The notes under the pieces: generated by a model
The model's input: only the letters and a program-made list of their open reading frames with translations
Databases searched by the model: none
Told to the model about the DNA's origin: nothing
In this document: positions 1-9,103 of the stretch, one piece after another
Layout of the letters: each line of letters starts with the position of its first letter
Position numbering within the stretch: the first letter of the stretch is position 1
Program-made: the position numbers and the translations under genes
NCBI GenBank assembly: GCA_910586215.1
Contig: CAJUGH010000003.1
Location: 115,273 to 179,272, forward strand
Length of the DNA stretch: 64,000 nt
From: an uncultured Acetatifactor sp.
Lineage (GTDB): Bacteria > Bacillota > Clostridia > Lachnospirales > Lachnospiraceae
Direction of reading: 5' to 3'

Positions 1-2017
1 ACCCCACAATCCGTTTGAATTTCCTGTCCATCTCCTGTTTTGACATGGAGACAATGGTGGGACGCCCATGGGGACAGTTGTAGGGATTCTCCAGGGTCAG
101 AAGTTCGTCTATCAGCTCCTGGGCCTCTGCAGCGGACAGCAAATGATTTCCCTTCACTGCAGCCTTGCAGGACATGGAGGCAATCTTCTCCTCAATGACC
201 CGGATGCCGCCTACATTCTCCCCGCTTCCAAGCTGGTCTAAGACTTCCAGGAACATTTCCCGTTCCCCACGGCCATACAGGTCCACAGGCACGGTGCGCA
301 GGGCATATTCGCTTCCCCCGAAAGCTTCAATCTCGAAACCAAGCTGTGCAAAGGTGTCCCCATATTCCTGCAATGTCATTTCTTCCTGTCCGGAGAGGCT
401 TACAATCACCGGGGGCATCAGCCTCTGGGAGACCACGTTTTTCTCCCGGTACTGCCGCATCAGCCGCTCATAATTGACTTTTTCATGGGCAGCGTGCTGG
501 TCAATCATCAGAAGCTTCTCCTCAAACTGTACCAGCCAGTAGGTCTCGAATACCTGCCCGATGATGCGGAACCGGCTGCGGTTGTCCGTGGTGAGGATCT
601 TCTCCTCGAAGAGGTCAAGCTGTGCAGGGACAGCCTGGCTGCTCCCCTCCTGCTCCTTCCCGGAAGAGGAAGGAACCTCTTCTGTCAGTTCCGTGGTTTC
701 CGTGAAGAAATCTTCTTCATTTTCTGTCATGGATCCTGTTTCAGGTGCCTTACCGGATGAAGATCCCAGGTCTGATACGGCTTCCGTTTCCGCAGAAATC
801 CCTTTCACCCTTGCCCACACAGGATTGGCCGAAAATGCTTCCTGCCAGTGTCCCGCCCCTTTCTGGGTATTTTCGGCTTCATACCGGGCCTCCTCCATCA
901 CCAGGTATCTGGCGGTCCGGTTTCTCTCAAAAGGTTCCGGCGCAGGGATTTTCTTGTTGTGGCATTGTTCCTGCCGTGCCTGTTTCTTCTGTTCCCGGCC
1001 ATCCTCCAGGGAAGCCTCCGGGATCATCTCCCGCCCCTGCAGGCTGTCATGGATCACTTCTGCCAGGAGGCACACAAAGGCGGGCCCGTTGCCAAACCGC
1101 ACATCCATTTTGGTGGGATGCACATTTACATCCACCATTCCGGCATCCATCTGTAGGTGCAGGACGCAGAAGGGGAATTTGTGCTGCATGAGATACTCCC
1201 GGTAGCCCTCCTCCACGGCCCTTGCCACCAGGCTGCTGCGGATAAAACGCCCATTGATAAAATAGATCTCAAAATTGCGGTTAGAGCGCACCAGGACCGG
1301 CTTCCCCAGATATCCCTGGATGGTGATGCCGTCCCGCGTTGCCTCTATGGGGATCATGGCGCTGGCCACTTCCCTGCCGTAGATCCGGTAGATGACTTCC
1401 TTCAGATCCCCGTTCCCGGAGGTGTGGAACTTCATCTGCCCATTCAGGATCAGTTTGAAGGAAATATCAGGCCGGGAAAGGGCCAGGTGTTCCATAAGGT
1501 CGGCAATATAACCTCCTTCCGTGGCAGGTTGTTTTAAGAATTTGCGCCGTACCGGGGTGTTGTAGAACAGATTCCGTACCAGGAAAGTGGTACCCTCCGG
1601 TGCCCCCACCTCCTCCAGTGCTATCTCCACAGCCCCTTCCAGCAGATAACGGCTGCCGGTGATGTCCTCCCTGGTCTTGGTGACCACCTCCACTTTTGAC
1701 ACTGCGGCAATGCTGGAAAGGGCCTCTCCCCGGAATCCCAGGCTGGAGATACAAGGCAGGTCTTCGGCACTTTCCAGCTTGCTGGTGGCATGGCGCAGGA
1801 AAGCCATCCTTAGCTGTTCCCGCTCCATGCCGCAGCCGTTGTCCGTGACCCGGATCAACTCTATACCGCCTTCTTTTCCTTCCACGGTGATGGCGGTAGC
1901 CCCTGCGTCAATAGCATTCTCTACCAGTTCCTTCACCACGCTGAAAGGGCGCTCCACTACTTCCCCGGCAGCGATCTTGTCAATTGTCTCAGAATCCAGA
2001 ATGTGTATCTGTGCCAT
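1..2017 (-). CDS. mutL: DNA mismatch repair protein MutL (3' end cut by window edge)
   Basis: MutL couples mismatch recognition by MutS to strand removal. The N-terminal GHKL ATPase motifs are visible: the Glu/Asn stretch ENAIDAGA, then DNGCGM and GFRGEAL. After a low-complexity linker (about residues 330-460) the C-terminal domain carries DQHAAHEKVNYE, the metal-binding endonuclease motif of MutL proteins from bacteria without MutH, plus SCKAAVKG and CPHGRP near the end. So this should be a nicking MutL. 672 codons are visible and the frame is still open at base 1; family ends usually lie a few residues after this point, so very little is missing. The ATG at 2017 has a GAGGA ribosome site and follows the mutS stop by 14 bp, so the two are co-transcribed. 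Confidence 0.96.
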   Translation of the reverse strand, partial: MAQIHILDSETIDKIAAGEVVERPFSVVKELVENAIDAGATAITVEGKEGGIELIRVTDNGCGMEREQLRMAFLRHATSKLESAEDLPCISSLGFRGEALSSIAAVSKVEVVTKTREDITGSRYLLEGAVEIALEEVGAPEGTTFLVRNLFYNTPVRRKFLKQPATEGGYIADLMEHLALSRPDISFKLILNGQMKFHTSGNGDLKEVIYRIYGREVASAMIPIEATRDGITIQGYLGKPVLVRSNRNFEIYFINGRFIRSSLVARAVEEGYREYLMQHKFPFCVLHLQMDAGMVDVNVHPTKMDVRFGNGPAFVCLLAEVIHDSLQGREMIPEASLEDGREQKKQARQEQCHNKKIPAPEPFERNRTARYLVMEEARYEAENTQKGAGHWQEAFSANPVWARVKGISAETEAVSDLGSSSGKAPETGSMTENEEDFFTETTELTEEVPSSSGKEQEGSSQAVPAQLDLFEEKILTTDNRSRFRIIGQVFETYWLVQFEEKLLMIDQHAAHEKVNYERLMRQYREKNVVSQRLMPPVIVSLSGQEEMTLQEYGDTFAQLGFEIEAFGGSEYALRTVPVDLYGRGEREMFLEVLDQLGSGENVGGIRVIEEKIASMSCKAAVKGNHLLSAAEAQELIDELLTLENPYNCPHGRPTIVSMSKQEMDRKFKRIVG

Positions 2018-2031
2018 ATTATCCGTCCTCT

Positions 2032-4707
2032 TTATATTTTCCAACGGTTTTTCAGCTTGTTCTGCAGTCTGTAAAGTACATTCAGGGCATCAATGGGAGC
2101 CAGGGTATTCACCTCCACTTCCATGAGTTCCTTCAACACATCTTCATCCGTCACTGTATCAAACAGACTCATCTGGGACAGTTCCAGTTCATCCAGCTTC
2201 GGCGGCTTCTTTCCCTTTCCTTCTACTTTCACGTCCACGGCAATGCTCTGGATCTTCTCCGTGATATCATTGTCCGTGAGCTGCTCCACGATCTCTTTGG
2301 CCCGGTCAATGACCATGTCCGGCACCCCGGCCAGCTTGGCCACCTGGATGCCATAACTCTTGTCAGCACCTCCCTTGATGATCTTGCGCAGGAATACGAT
2401 ATCATCCCCGCATTCCTTCACGGCAATGCAGTAGTTGTTCACATTGCTCATCTTGCCTTCCAGTTCTGTCAGTTCATGGTAGTGGGTGGCAAACAGGGTC
2501 TTGGCCCCCAGAAGCTTCCGGTTGCTGATATGTTCAATTACCGCCCAGGCAATGCTCAGTCCGTCAAAAGTAGAGGTGCCCCTGCCGATCTCGTCTAAGA
2601 TTAACAGGCTGTCTGCCGTGGCATTGCGCAGGATATTGGACACTTCGTTCATCTCCACCATGAATGTGGACTGGCCGCTGGCCAGGTCATCGGAAGCCCC
2701 CACCCTGGTAAAGATCCGGTCCACAATGCCGATGTTGGCACTCTTCGCAGGTACAAAGCATCCGATCTGGGCCATAAGCACAATCAAGGCCGTCTGGCGC
2801 ATGTAGGTGGATTTCCCTGCCATGTTGGGTCCTGTGATGATGCTGATACAGTGGCTGCCATTGTTCAGGTAAGTATCATTGGCAATGAACATGTCCCCCT
2901 CAATCATGTGCTCTACCACCGGGTGCCTGCCGTCCTTGATGTCAATAAGACCTTTTTCATTGAGTTTTGGGCGCACATAGTGGTTGCGTTCTGCCACCAG
3001 GGACAGGGAGGCATAGACATCCAGCCGTGCCACTGCCTTGGCGGTCCGTTGGATCCGTTCCAGTTCCATGGCAATGGAATCCCGGATCTTGCAGAACAGG
3101 TCGTATTCCAGGGAGGTAAGCTTGTCCTCGGCATTCAGGATGGTATCCTCCAGTTCCTTCAGCCGGGGGGTGGTGTAGCGTTCTGCGTTTGCCAGGGTCT
3201 GCTTGCGGATATAGTCTTCTGGCACCTGGTCCTTGTAGGAATTGGTCACCTCAAAATAATACCCGAATACCTTGTTATACTTGATGCGCAGGTTCTTGAT
3301 CCCTGTGCGTTCCCTGTCTGTCTCCTCCAACTGGGCCAGCCACTGCTTGCCATCCCGCTTTGCACTGCGCAGCATGTCAACGGTCTCATCGAAACCATCC
3401 TTTATCATACCTCCCTCCCGGATGGTTACGGGAGGATCCTCCTCAATGGCGGCCCCGATCAGCCGGCAGATATCTTCCAGGGCATCCATGTCTGTGCCGA
3501 TCTGTATCAGTTCCTGTTTCTGGAACTCCTGGAGGACCATCTTGATGGCCGGCAGCATCTCCAGGGAACTGCGAAAGGCGATGAAATCCCTGGGGTTGGC
3601 CGTCTTGTACGTCACCTTGCTCAGCAGTCTCTCCAGGTCATAGACAGGATTCAGGTATTCCCGGATCTCATCCCGGGACACACTGTTTTTACACAGTTCT
3701 TCGATGGCATCCAGCCGTTTCTCCATCTCTTCCCGGTCCACCAGGGGCTGTTCCAGCATGTTCCTGAGAAGCCGCCCGCCCATGGCTGTCTTCGTCTTGT
3801 CTAACACCCACAGCAGGGATCCCCGCTTCTGTTTCTCCCGGAGGGTCTCCGTCAGTTCCAGGTTCCTTCTGGTGGAACTGTCCAACAACATATATTTGCT
3901 GGTAAGATAGGGGCTGATATGGGTGAAATGGGCCAGGTCTGTCTTCTGGGTCTCATACAGGTACGCAAGCAGTGCCCCGGCGGCTGTCTGTCCCACAGGA
4001 AAAGCCTCAATGCCCAGGCCTTCCAGGGTATTCACCTTAAAATGACGCAGCAGCATACGCCTGCAGCCCTCATCATCAAAGACATGGGACTCCAGGGCAT
4101 TCACAGAGATGTGAAGCCGCCCCCGTAGATCATCCACATTGAAACCACTGACCAGGAAGGCCTCATTGCATATGATTTCCGAAGGCTCGTATTTCATCAG
4201 TTCATCGTTTAGCTTCTTTAGATCTTCCACTTCCGTCAGGTAGTAGTCCCCGGTAGTCACGTCTGCCACAGAGAGGCCGATCCTGGTAGGGGTGTAGGTG
4301 ATACACATGAGGAAATTATTCTTCGATGCATCCAGCGTCTGGACATTCAAATTTGTCCCGGGGGTCACAATCCGGGTCACATCCCGCTTCACCAGTCCCT
4401 TTGCCAGCTTCGGATCCTCTATCTGCTCACAGATGGCCACCTTATATCCTCTGCTGACCAGCTTGGTCAAGTAGCCTTCCACGGCATGGTATGGTACACC
4501 ACACATGGGTGCCCGTTCTTCCAGGCCGCAGGCTTTTCCTGTCAGGGTCAGTTCCAGTTCCCTGGATACAATATGGGCATCCTCAAAAAACATTTCATAG
4601 AAATCTCCCAGACGGTAAAAGAGGATGCAGTCCGCGTATTGCTTTTTCGTCTCCATGTACTGCTGCATCATGGGGGTGAGTTCTTCTACAGGTATCTCCT
4701 GTGGCAT
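2032..4707 (-). CDS. mutS: DNA mismatch repair protein MutS
   Basis: Mismatch-recognition ATPase of 891 residues. The N-terminal domain has GDFYEMF with Phe36 and Glu38, the mismatch-stacking pair, at the same numbers as in E. coli MutS. The C-terminal ATPase has the Walker A motif GPNMAGKST, Walker B LLILDEIGRGTSTFDG and ATHYHEL. I start it at the ATG at 4707, preceded by AGGAG at good spacing. The frame is open further upstream to 4779, but that would run into the end of miaB and add residues absent from the family. It lies 23 bp after miaB and 14 bp before mutL, so miaB-mutS-mutL is probably one transcript. Confidence 0.97.
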   Translation of the reverse strand: MPQEIPVEELTPMMQQYMETKKQYADCILFYRLGDFYEMFFEDAHIVSRELELTLTGKACGLEERAPMCGVPYHAVEGYLTKLVSRGYKVAICEQIEDPKLAKGLVKRDVTRIVTPGTNLNVQTLDASKNNFLMCITYTPTRIGLSVADVTTGDYYLTEVEDLKKLNDELMKYEPSEIICNEAFLVSGFNVDDLRGRLHISVNALESHVFDDEGCRRMLLRHFKVNTLEGLGIEAFPVGQTAAGALLAYLYETQKTDLAHFTHISPYLTSKYMLLDSSTRRNLELTETLREKQKRGSLLWVLDKTKTAMGGRLLRNMLEQPLVDREEMEKRLDAIEELCKNSVSRDEIREYLNPVYDLERLLSKVTYKTANPRDFIAFRSSLEMLPAIKMVLQEFQKQELIQIGTDMDALEDICRLIGAAIEEDPPVTIREGGMIKDGFDETVDMLRSAKRDGKQWLAQLEETDRERTGIKNLRIKYNKVFGYYFEVTNSYKDQVPEDYIRKQTLANAERYTTPRLKELEDTILNAEDKLTSLEYDLFCKIRDSIAMELERIQRTAKAVARLDVYASLSLVAERNHYVRPKLNEKGLIDIKDGRHPVVEHMIEGDMFIANDTYLNNGSHCISIITGPNMAGKSTYMRQTALIVLMAQIGCFVPAKSANIGIVDRIFTRVGASDDLASGQSTFMVEMNEVSNILRNATADSLLILDEIGRGTSTFDGLSIAWAVIEHISNRKLLGAKTLFATHYHELTELEGKMSNVNNYCIAVKECGDDIVFLRKIIKGGADKSYGIQVAKLAGVPDMVIDRAKEIVEQLTDNDITEKIQSIAVDVKVEGKGKKPPKLDELELSQMSLFDTVTDEDVLKELMEVEVNTLAPIDALNVLYRLQNKLKNRWKI

Positions 4708-4730
4708 ATGGTTTTGCTCCTGTTCTAAGG

Positions 4731-6191
4731 TTATCGTAACTTTTCGCAGATTCGTCCCATGTAATAAAATCCATAGCATTCCTCCAGGGATACGGTTACC
4801 AGTTTTCCCACCAGGGAGGCATCTCCTGGCAGATGTACCACCGTATTGTTGGAGAGTCTGCCCGTGACAAGGGAAGGATCGCTTTCATTGACCTCTTCCA
4901 CCAGCACTTCCATGACATGCCCTGTATACCGGGCTACCTGCTCCCTGGCGGTATCCTGCACCAGCCCAAGCAGCCTGTCGAAACCTTCCTTCACCTGCCC
5001 GGCCGGCACCTGGTCTTCCATGGCAGCCGCCGGAGTACCGGTGCGTTTCGAGTAGAGAAAGGTAAAGGCATTGTCGAACCTGACCTGGCGCACCACATCC
5101 ATGGTTTCCTCCACATCCTCCATGGTCTCTCCTGGGAATCCCACGATGATGTCCGTGGTGATGGCTATGTCCGGTATCTCCCTGCGGATGCGCCCTGCCA
5201 GTTCCAGATACTGTTCCTTGGTGTAGCGGCGGTTCATCCGCTCCAGGATCCGGGTGGAACCGGACTGTAAGGGCAGGTGCAGGTGACGGCAGATCTTTTT
5301 GGAGTCCTTCATGACCTGGATCAGTTCTTCGGAGAGATCCTTGGGATGGGAAGTCATAAAGCGGATCCGTTTAAGCCCTTCTACCTGCTCCACCTTCTGC
5401 AGAAGCTGGGCAAATGTAACGGGATGGGACAGGTTCTTCCCGTAGGAGTTCACATTCTGCCCCAGGAGCATCACTTCCACCACGCCGTCTGCCACCAGGC
5501 CCCGGATCTCTTCCAGGATATCCTCCGGCGTCCGGCTGCGCTCCCTGCCCCGCACATAGGGTACAATGCAGTAACTACAGAAATTGTTGCAGCCGAACAT
5601 GATATTGATGCCGGATTTGAAAGGATACTTGCGTTCTATGGGCAGATCTTCCACAATCTGGTCTGTATCCTCCCAGATGTCAACGACCATGCCATCCGCT
5701 TCCGAAAGGGTGGTCCACAGAAGCTCTGCAAATTTAAAGAGATTGTGGGTACCGAAGACCAGATCCACGAAGGGATAACTCTTCCGGAGCTTCTGTCTCA
5801 CAGCGGCCTCCTGTGTCATGCAGCCGCAGAGGGCAATCTTCATGTGGGGGTTGCGCCGTTTGTAGCCGTTTAACTCCCCCAGACGGCCATAGACCTTCTG
5901 GTTGGCATTGTCCCGGACGGTACAGGTGTTGAAGATTACAAAGTCTGCATTTTCGTCCCCTGTCAGCAAAAAACCGATGCATTCCAGGATGCCGGAGAGT
6001 TTCTCGGAATCCCGGGCATTCATCTGGCAGCCGAAATTCACCACACAGGCCTTGGGGAGGCGGCCATTTTCTTCTGCAAATGCCTGCACCCATTCCCTGC
6101 ACTTTGCCATGAAGTAGTATTGGCGGGCAGGCTCTTCCATGGGAGGTTCCCTGTGGATATCTATGGTATCTAGCGCAATTTCATTGTACAT
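4731..6191 (-). CDS. miaB: tRNA-2-methylthio-N6-dimethylallyladenosine synthase MiaB
   Basis: Radical SAM methylthiotransferase that adds the 2-methylthio group to i6A37 of tRNAs reading UNN codons. The N-terminal UPF0004 domain has the three cysteines of the auxiliary cluster (NFGCQMNA, FNTCTVRD, LCGCMTQE). The radical SAM cluster is FGCNNFCSYCIVPYVRGRE (CX3CX2C), and a TRAM RNA-binding domain closes the protein (from about TGHVMEVLVEE). 486 residues, slightly long at the N-terminus: the first ATG at 6191 has AAGGA only a few bases away, so the ATG 17 codons in (6140), with AGGG about 8 bases upstream, is a real alternative. The order pepT, miaB, mutS, mutL on one strand suggests an operon. 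Confidence 0.95.
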   Translation of the reverse strand: MYNEIALDTIDIHREPPMEEPARQYYFMAKCREWVQAFAEENGRLPKACVVNFGCQMNARDSEKLSGILECIGFLLTGDENADFVIFNTCTVRDNANQKVYGRLGELNGYKRRNPHMKIALCGCMTQEAAVRQKLRKSYPFVDLVFGTHNLFKFAELLWTTLSEADGMVVDIWEDTDQIVEDLPIERKYPFKSGINIMFGCNNFCSYCIVPYVRGRERSRTPEDILEEIRGLVADGVVEVMLLGQNVNSYGKNLSHPVTFAQLLQKVEQVEGLKRIRFMTSHPKDLSEELIQVMKDSKKICRHLHLPLQSGSTRILERMNRRYTKEQYLELAGRIRREIPDIAITTDIIVGFPGETMEDVEETMDVVRQVRFDNAFTFLYSKRTGTPAAAMEDQVPAGQVKEGFDRLLGLVQDTAREQVARYTGHVMEVLVEEVNESDPSLVTGRLSNNTVVHLPGDASLVGKLVTVSLEECYGFYYMGRICEKLR

Positions 6192-6254
6192 TTTCCTTGA
6201 CTTTCTCCCTTATCTTCCTGGAATTTCCTGGGCAGTTTTTGTCTTTGCAATTCT

Positions 6255-7502
6255 TTAGGATAAAAGGGCATCCTTCTCGGCATACCGTGCGCAAAGCCCC
6301 ACCAGCAGCTTTGTCACTTTCTCCATGGACTGCACGCAGGCATACTCAAAACGGCTGTGGTAGTTCTCCCCACCGGTACACAGGTTGGGACAGGGCAGTC
6401 CCATAAAGGAGAGCCGGGAACCATCCGTACCGCCCCTTACCGGGGTCACCTTAGGTTCTGTCCCCAGTTCCCGGATGATCCTGGAGGCATTCCGGATCAG
6501 ATGGCCGTGGTCTTTCAGCACTTCTTTCATGTTGTAATAGGAATCCGTCATGTCCACAGTGACACACCCTTCCCCATATCGCTGGTTCAGGAAGGCGGCA
6601 CACTGGCGGAAAATCTCCTTCTTCTGGTTGAACCGCTCCATGCTGTGGTCCCGGATGATGTATTCTGCAACGGTGTTCTCCACATCCCCCTGGATGCGGT
6701 CCAGATGGAAAAAGCCCTCATACCCTTCCGTGTACATAGGATTGTCAAACACGGGAAGCAGTCCCTGGAACTCCTGGGCCACCAGGATGGCATTGATCAT
6801 CCTGCCCTTGGCGCTGCCCGGGTGGACACTACGTCCCCGGACGGTGATCCTGGCGGCCGCCGCATTGAAGGTCTCCTCCTCCAGGCCGCCAAAGGTGCCT
6901 CCGTCCACAGTATAGGCAAAATCTGCCCCAAAAAGCTTCACGTCAAAATGGTCTGCCCCGCGGCCAATCTCCTCGTCCGGGGTAAAGCCAATCCGTATCT
7001 TGCCATGCTTCACTTCCCTGTGGGATAGCAGATATTCTGCCATGGCCATGATCTCAGCTATGCCGGCCTTGTCATCGGCCCCCAGGAGGGTAGTGCCATC
7101 CGTGACCACCAGATCCTGTCCTGTGAAGTTCCTGATCTCCGGGAAATCGCTGACCTTCAGCACAATCCCCTGCTCTTCATGCAGCACAATGTCCTGTCCG
7201 TCATAACCGGTTATTACCCGGGGAACCACCTGGGCACCGGATACCACCGGGGCTGTGTCCATATGGGCCACAAATCCCAGCACTGGCCCGTCCTCACAGC
7301 CCTCGGAGGCAGGAACCGAGGCATATACGTAGCAGTGCTCCTTGTCGTAGGTAATCTCATCACATCCCATGGCCGTAAGCTGTTCCACCAGCAGGCCTGC
7401 CAACACATGCTGCTTTCCTGTGCTGGGCATGGCAGTGGAATCTTCCTCAGACTGGGTATCGATTTTTACATACTGTAGAAAATATTCAAGTGTTTTTGAC
7501 AT
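6255..7502 (-). CDS. pepT: Peptidase T (tripeptide aminopeptidase)
   Basis: Cytoplasmic dinuclear zinc aminopeptidase that removes the N-terminal residue of tripeptides. M20 family ligands are visible in order: HMDTAP, GADDKAGIAEI (bridging Asp), DEEIGRGADHFD (catalytic and ligand Glu), VDGGTFGGLEEE, then GGTDGS and GGENYHSRFE with the last His. 415 residues, matching the family (about 408). The ATG at 7502 is preceded by AGAAGGG; the frame is open upstream to 7616, but that extension has no family resemblance. A TTGACA at 7601-7606 on this strand could be its -35 element, with a poor -10 (GAAAAT) 17 bases on. miaB starts 63 bp downstream. Confidence 0.95.
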   Translation of the reverse strand: MSKTLEYFLQYVKIDTQSEEDSTAMPSTGKQHVLAGLLVEQLTAMGCDEITYDKEHCYVYASVPASEGCEDGPVLGFVAHMDTAPVVSGAQVVPRVITGYDGQDIVLHEEQGIVLKVSDFPEIRNFTGQDLVVTDGTTLLGADDKAGIAEIMAMAEYLLSHREVKHGKIRIGFTPDEEIGRGADHFDVKLFGADFAYTVDGGTFGGLEEETFNAAAARITVRGRSVHPGSAKGRMINAILVAQEFQGLLPVFDNPMYTEGYEGFFHLDRIQGDVENTVAEYIIRDHSMERFNQKKEIFRQCAAFLNQRYGEGCVTVDMTDSYYNMKEVLKDHGHLIRNASRIIRELGTEPKVTPVRGGTDGSRLSFMGLPCPNLCTGGENYHSRFEYACVQSMEKVTKLLVGLCARYAEKDALLS

Positions 7503-7635
7503 GGAATGGCCCTTCTTTCTCTCTTCCTGTATGATACATTCATGATGCCATAAAAAAAGCACAACAGTCTTTCTATTATTTTCCACAGTATGGAATGGTT
7601 TGTCAAGCCTTTTCACGCCCTGTCCGGTATGCAGC

Positions 7636-7679
7636 GTTACTGTTACCGTTCACAGCATCATGCCCCAGTGAACAGTAAC
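7636..7679. repeat. REP-like palindrome after the symporter gene
   Basis: GTGAACAGTAAC at 7668-7679 pairs with a left arm at 7636-7653 that reads GTTACTGTTACCGTTCAC: a perfect 12-bp match interrupted by a 6-base insertion. The palindrome begins at the stop codon of the symporter (minus strand). There is no T-tract on either side, so it is not a classic terminator. The same 12-mer recurs at 60695-60706, which hints at a dispersed extragenic repeat. Confidence 0.55.
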
Positions 7680-9052
7680 TACGCAGTTCCCTTAATCTCT
7701 TTGCACAGAGGTCCCGACAGGGCCAGCACGCAGATCAGGTTGGGCACGGCCATCAATCCGTTGCAGATATCCGAGAAACACCACACCGCATCCAGGGAGA
7801 ACACGCACCCCAGAAAAGCAGTCAGGGCATACACGAATCGGTACCATACATTGTACCTGGTCCGTCCTCCCATGAGGAACTCAAAAGCCCGCTCCCCCTG
7901 GTAGGCCCATCCCACAATGGTGGCGAAGGCAAACAGGGTGATACAGATGCTCACGAACATATCCGTCCCCGGTCCAAACGTACTGCGGAAGATGGCCAGC
8001 ACAAGTTCTGTTCCCTCCGGAAGCTCTGAAGGGGCATATTCCCCCAGCACACCGGAAGTCACCAGGGCCAGCCCCATGATGGAGCACATGACAACTGTGT
8101 CCAGGAATACCCCTGTCATACTGATGTACCCCTGCTTTATGTAATCCTCCGTATCCGCTGCCGCGGAAGTGATCCCGGAAGCCCCCAGGCCTGCCTCATT
8201 AGAGAAGATCCCACGGGATACGCCCCAGCGCAGGGACTGGAAGGCACTGACCGTGATGCTGCCCAGGATCCCTCCCGACATGGCCTGTGGGCAGAAGGCG
8301 GAACCCAGGATCCCGGCCAGGGCTGCCGGCACATTCCTCCAGTGGGTAAGGATGACAGCCAGGGTGCCGCACAGGTAGAAAACACCCATGAAGGGCACCA
8401 GCAGCCTTGTCACTTTGGAGATACTGGAGATACCCCCCAGCACCACCAGAATGGTAAGCAGGGTCACAAACAGGCCGATTTTTGCTTTCGGCAGCCCAAA
8501 AGACAGGGACAGGGCATCTGCAATGGAATTAGACTGGGTCATGTTTCCCATGCCAAAGGAGGCGAACACTGCCAGAATGGCAAAGCAGCTCCCTAGAAAC
8601 TTTCCCAGCCTCTTGTTGCCCAGGGCATTTACACAGGTGTACATGGGACCCCCTGCCCGCTCCCCCTTTTCATTGACGCTTCTGTATTTTACGGACAGGG
8701 TACTCTCTGCCAGCTTTGTCGCCATGCCGATGATACTGGTGACTACCATCCAGAACAGGGCGCCCGGCCCTCCTAACACCATGGCCGTGGTCACGCCCAG
8801 GATGTTGCCGGTTCCGATTGTCACAGCCAGTTCCGTGGTCAAGGCAGAAAAGGAGGAAATACCTCCTTTCGTCTTTGGGCCGCGACCTTTGTCCTCCCGT
8901 CCTAAAATGCACCGGAAAGCAAATCCCAGGTTATGTAGGGGCAGAAAATCCATGCGGATCATCAGATAGGTACCCGTAAACAATAGCAGAACCAGCAGCC
9001 AGGGTCCCCATACCAGGTCATCTGCCCGTTCCATCCATTTTAACAGACTCAA
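7679..9052 (-). CDS. Sodium:amino-acid symporter, AGCS family (alanine/glycine type)
   Basis: Integral membrane carrier of 457 residues with about ten hydrophobic segments. The AGCS signature region GPGALFWMVVTSIIGMATK is present at about residue 95, preceded by TELAVTIGTGNILGV; WGP near residue 15 is also typical. It should import alanine, glycine or glutamine with Na+. The start is a TTG at 9052, which gives the usual 14 residues before WGP; the first in-frame ATG (9034) leaves only eight and has no ribosome site. The TTG lies inside the T-tract of the preceding terminator and the best Shine-Dalgarno (AAGGGG) is that terminator's 3' arm. No room exists for a promoter between it and the upstream response regulator, so expression needs read-through or a promoter inside that gene. 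Substrate is inferred. Confidence 0.9.
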   Translation of the reverse strand: MSLLKWMERADDLVWGPWLLVLLLFTGTYLMIRMDFLPLHNLGFAFRCILGREDKGRGPKTKGGISSFSALTTELAVTIGTGNILGVTTAMVLGGPGALFWMVVTSIIGMATKLAESTLSVKYRSVNEKGERAGGPMYTCVNALGNKRLGKFLGSCFAILAVFASFGMGNMTQSNSIADALSLSFGLPKAKIGLFVTLLTILVVLGGISSISKVTRLLVPFMGVFYLCGTLAVILTHWRNVPAALAGILGSAFCPQAMSGGILGSITVSAFQSLRWGVSRGIFSNEAGLGASGITSAAADTEDYIKQGYISMTGVFLDTVVMCSIMGLALVTSGVLGEYAPSELPEGTELVLAIFRSTFGPGTDMFVSICITLFAFATIVGWAYQGERAFEFLMGGRTRYNVWYRFVYALTAFLGCVFSLDAVWCFSDICNGLMAVPNLICVLALSGPLCKEIKGTA

Positions 9053-9053
9053 A

Positions 9054-9099
9054 AAAATTACCCCTTATACCATTTTTTTCAATATACTGGTACAAGGGG
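9054..9099 (-). terminator. Intrinsic terminator that also carries the symporter's ribosome site
   Basis: Arms 9061-9072 and 9088-9099 form a 12-bp stem with one mismatch (CCCCTT/AAGGGG base). Reading the minus strand, the stem is followed by TAATTTTTTT. It lies between the response regulator stop (9104) and the symporter start (9052). Confidence 0.85.
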
Positions 9100-9103
9100 A
9101 TTT

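Noticed and set aside
2851..3804. Long plus-strand open frame opposite mutS (317 codons)
   Set aside because: It is the reverse of a clear mutS coding region, has no family resemblance and low-quality composition (His/Gln/Leu-rich). The same applies to long antisense frames opposite nrdD, the OmpR-type kinase and the exporters.
4708..4779. Upstream extension of mutS
   Set aside because: Overlaps the end of miaB and adds residues not found in MutS; the ATG at 4707 has a good ribosome site.
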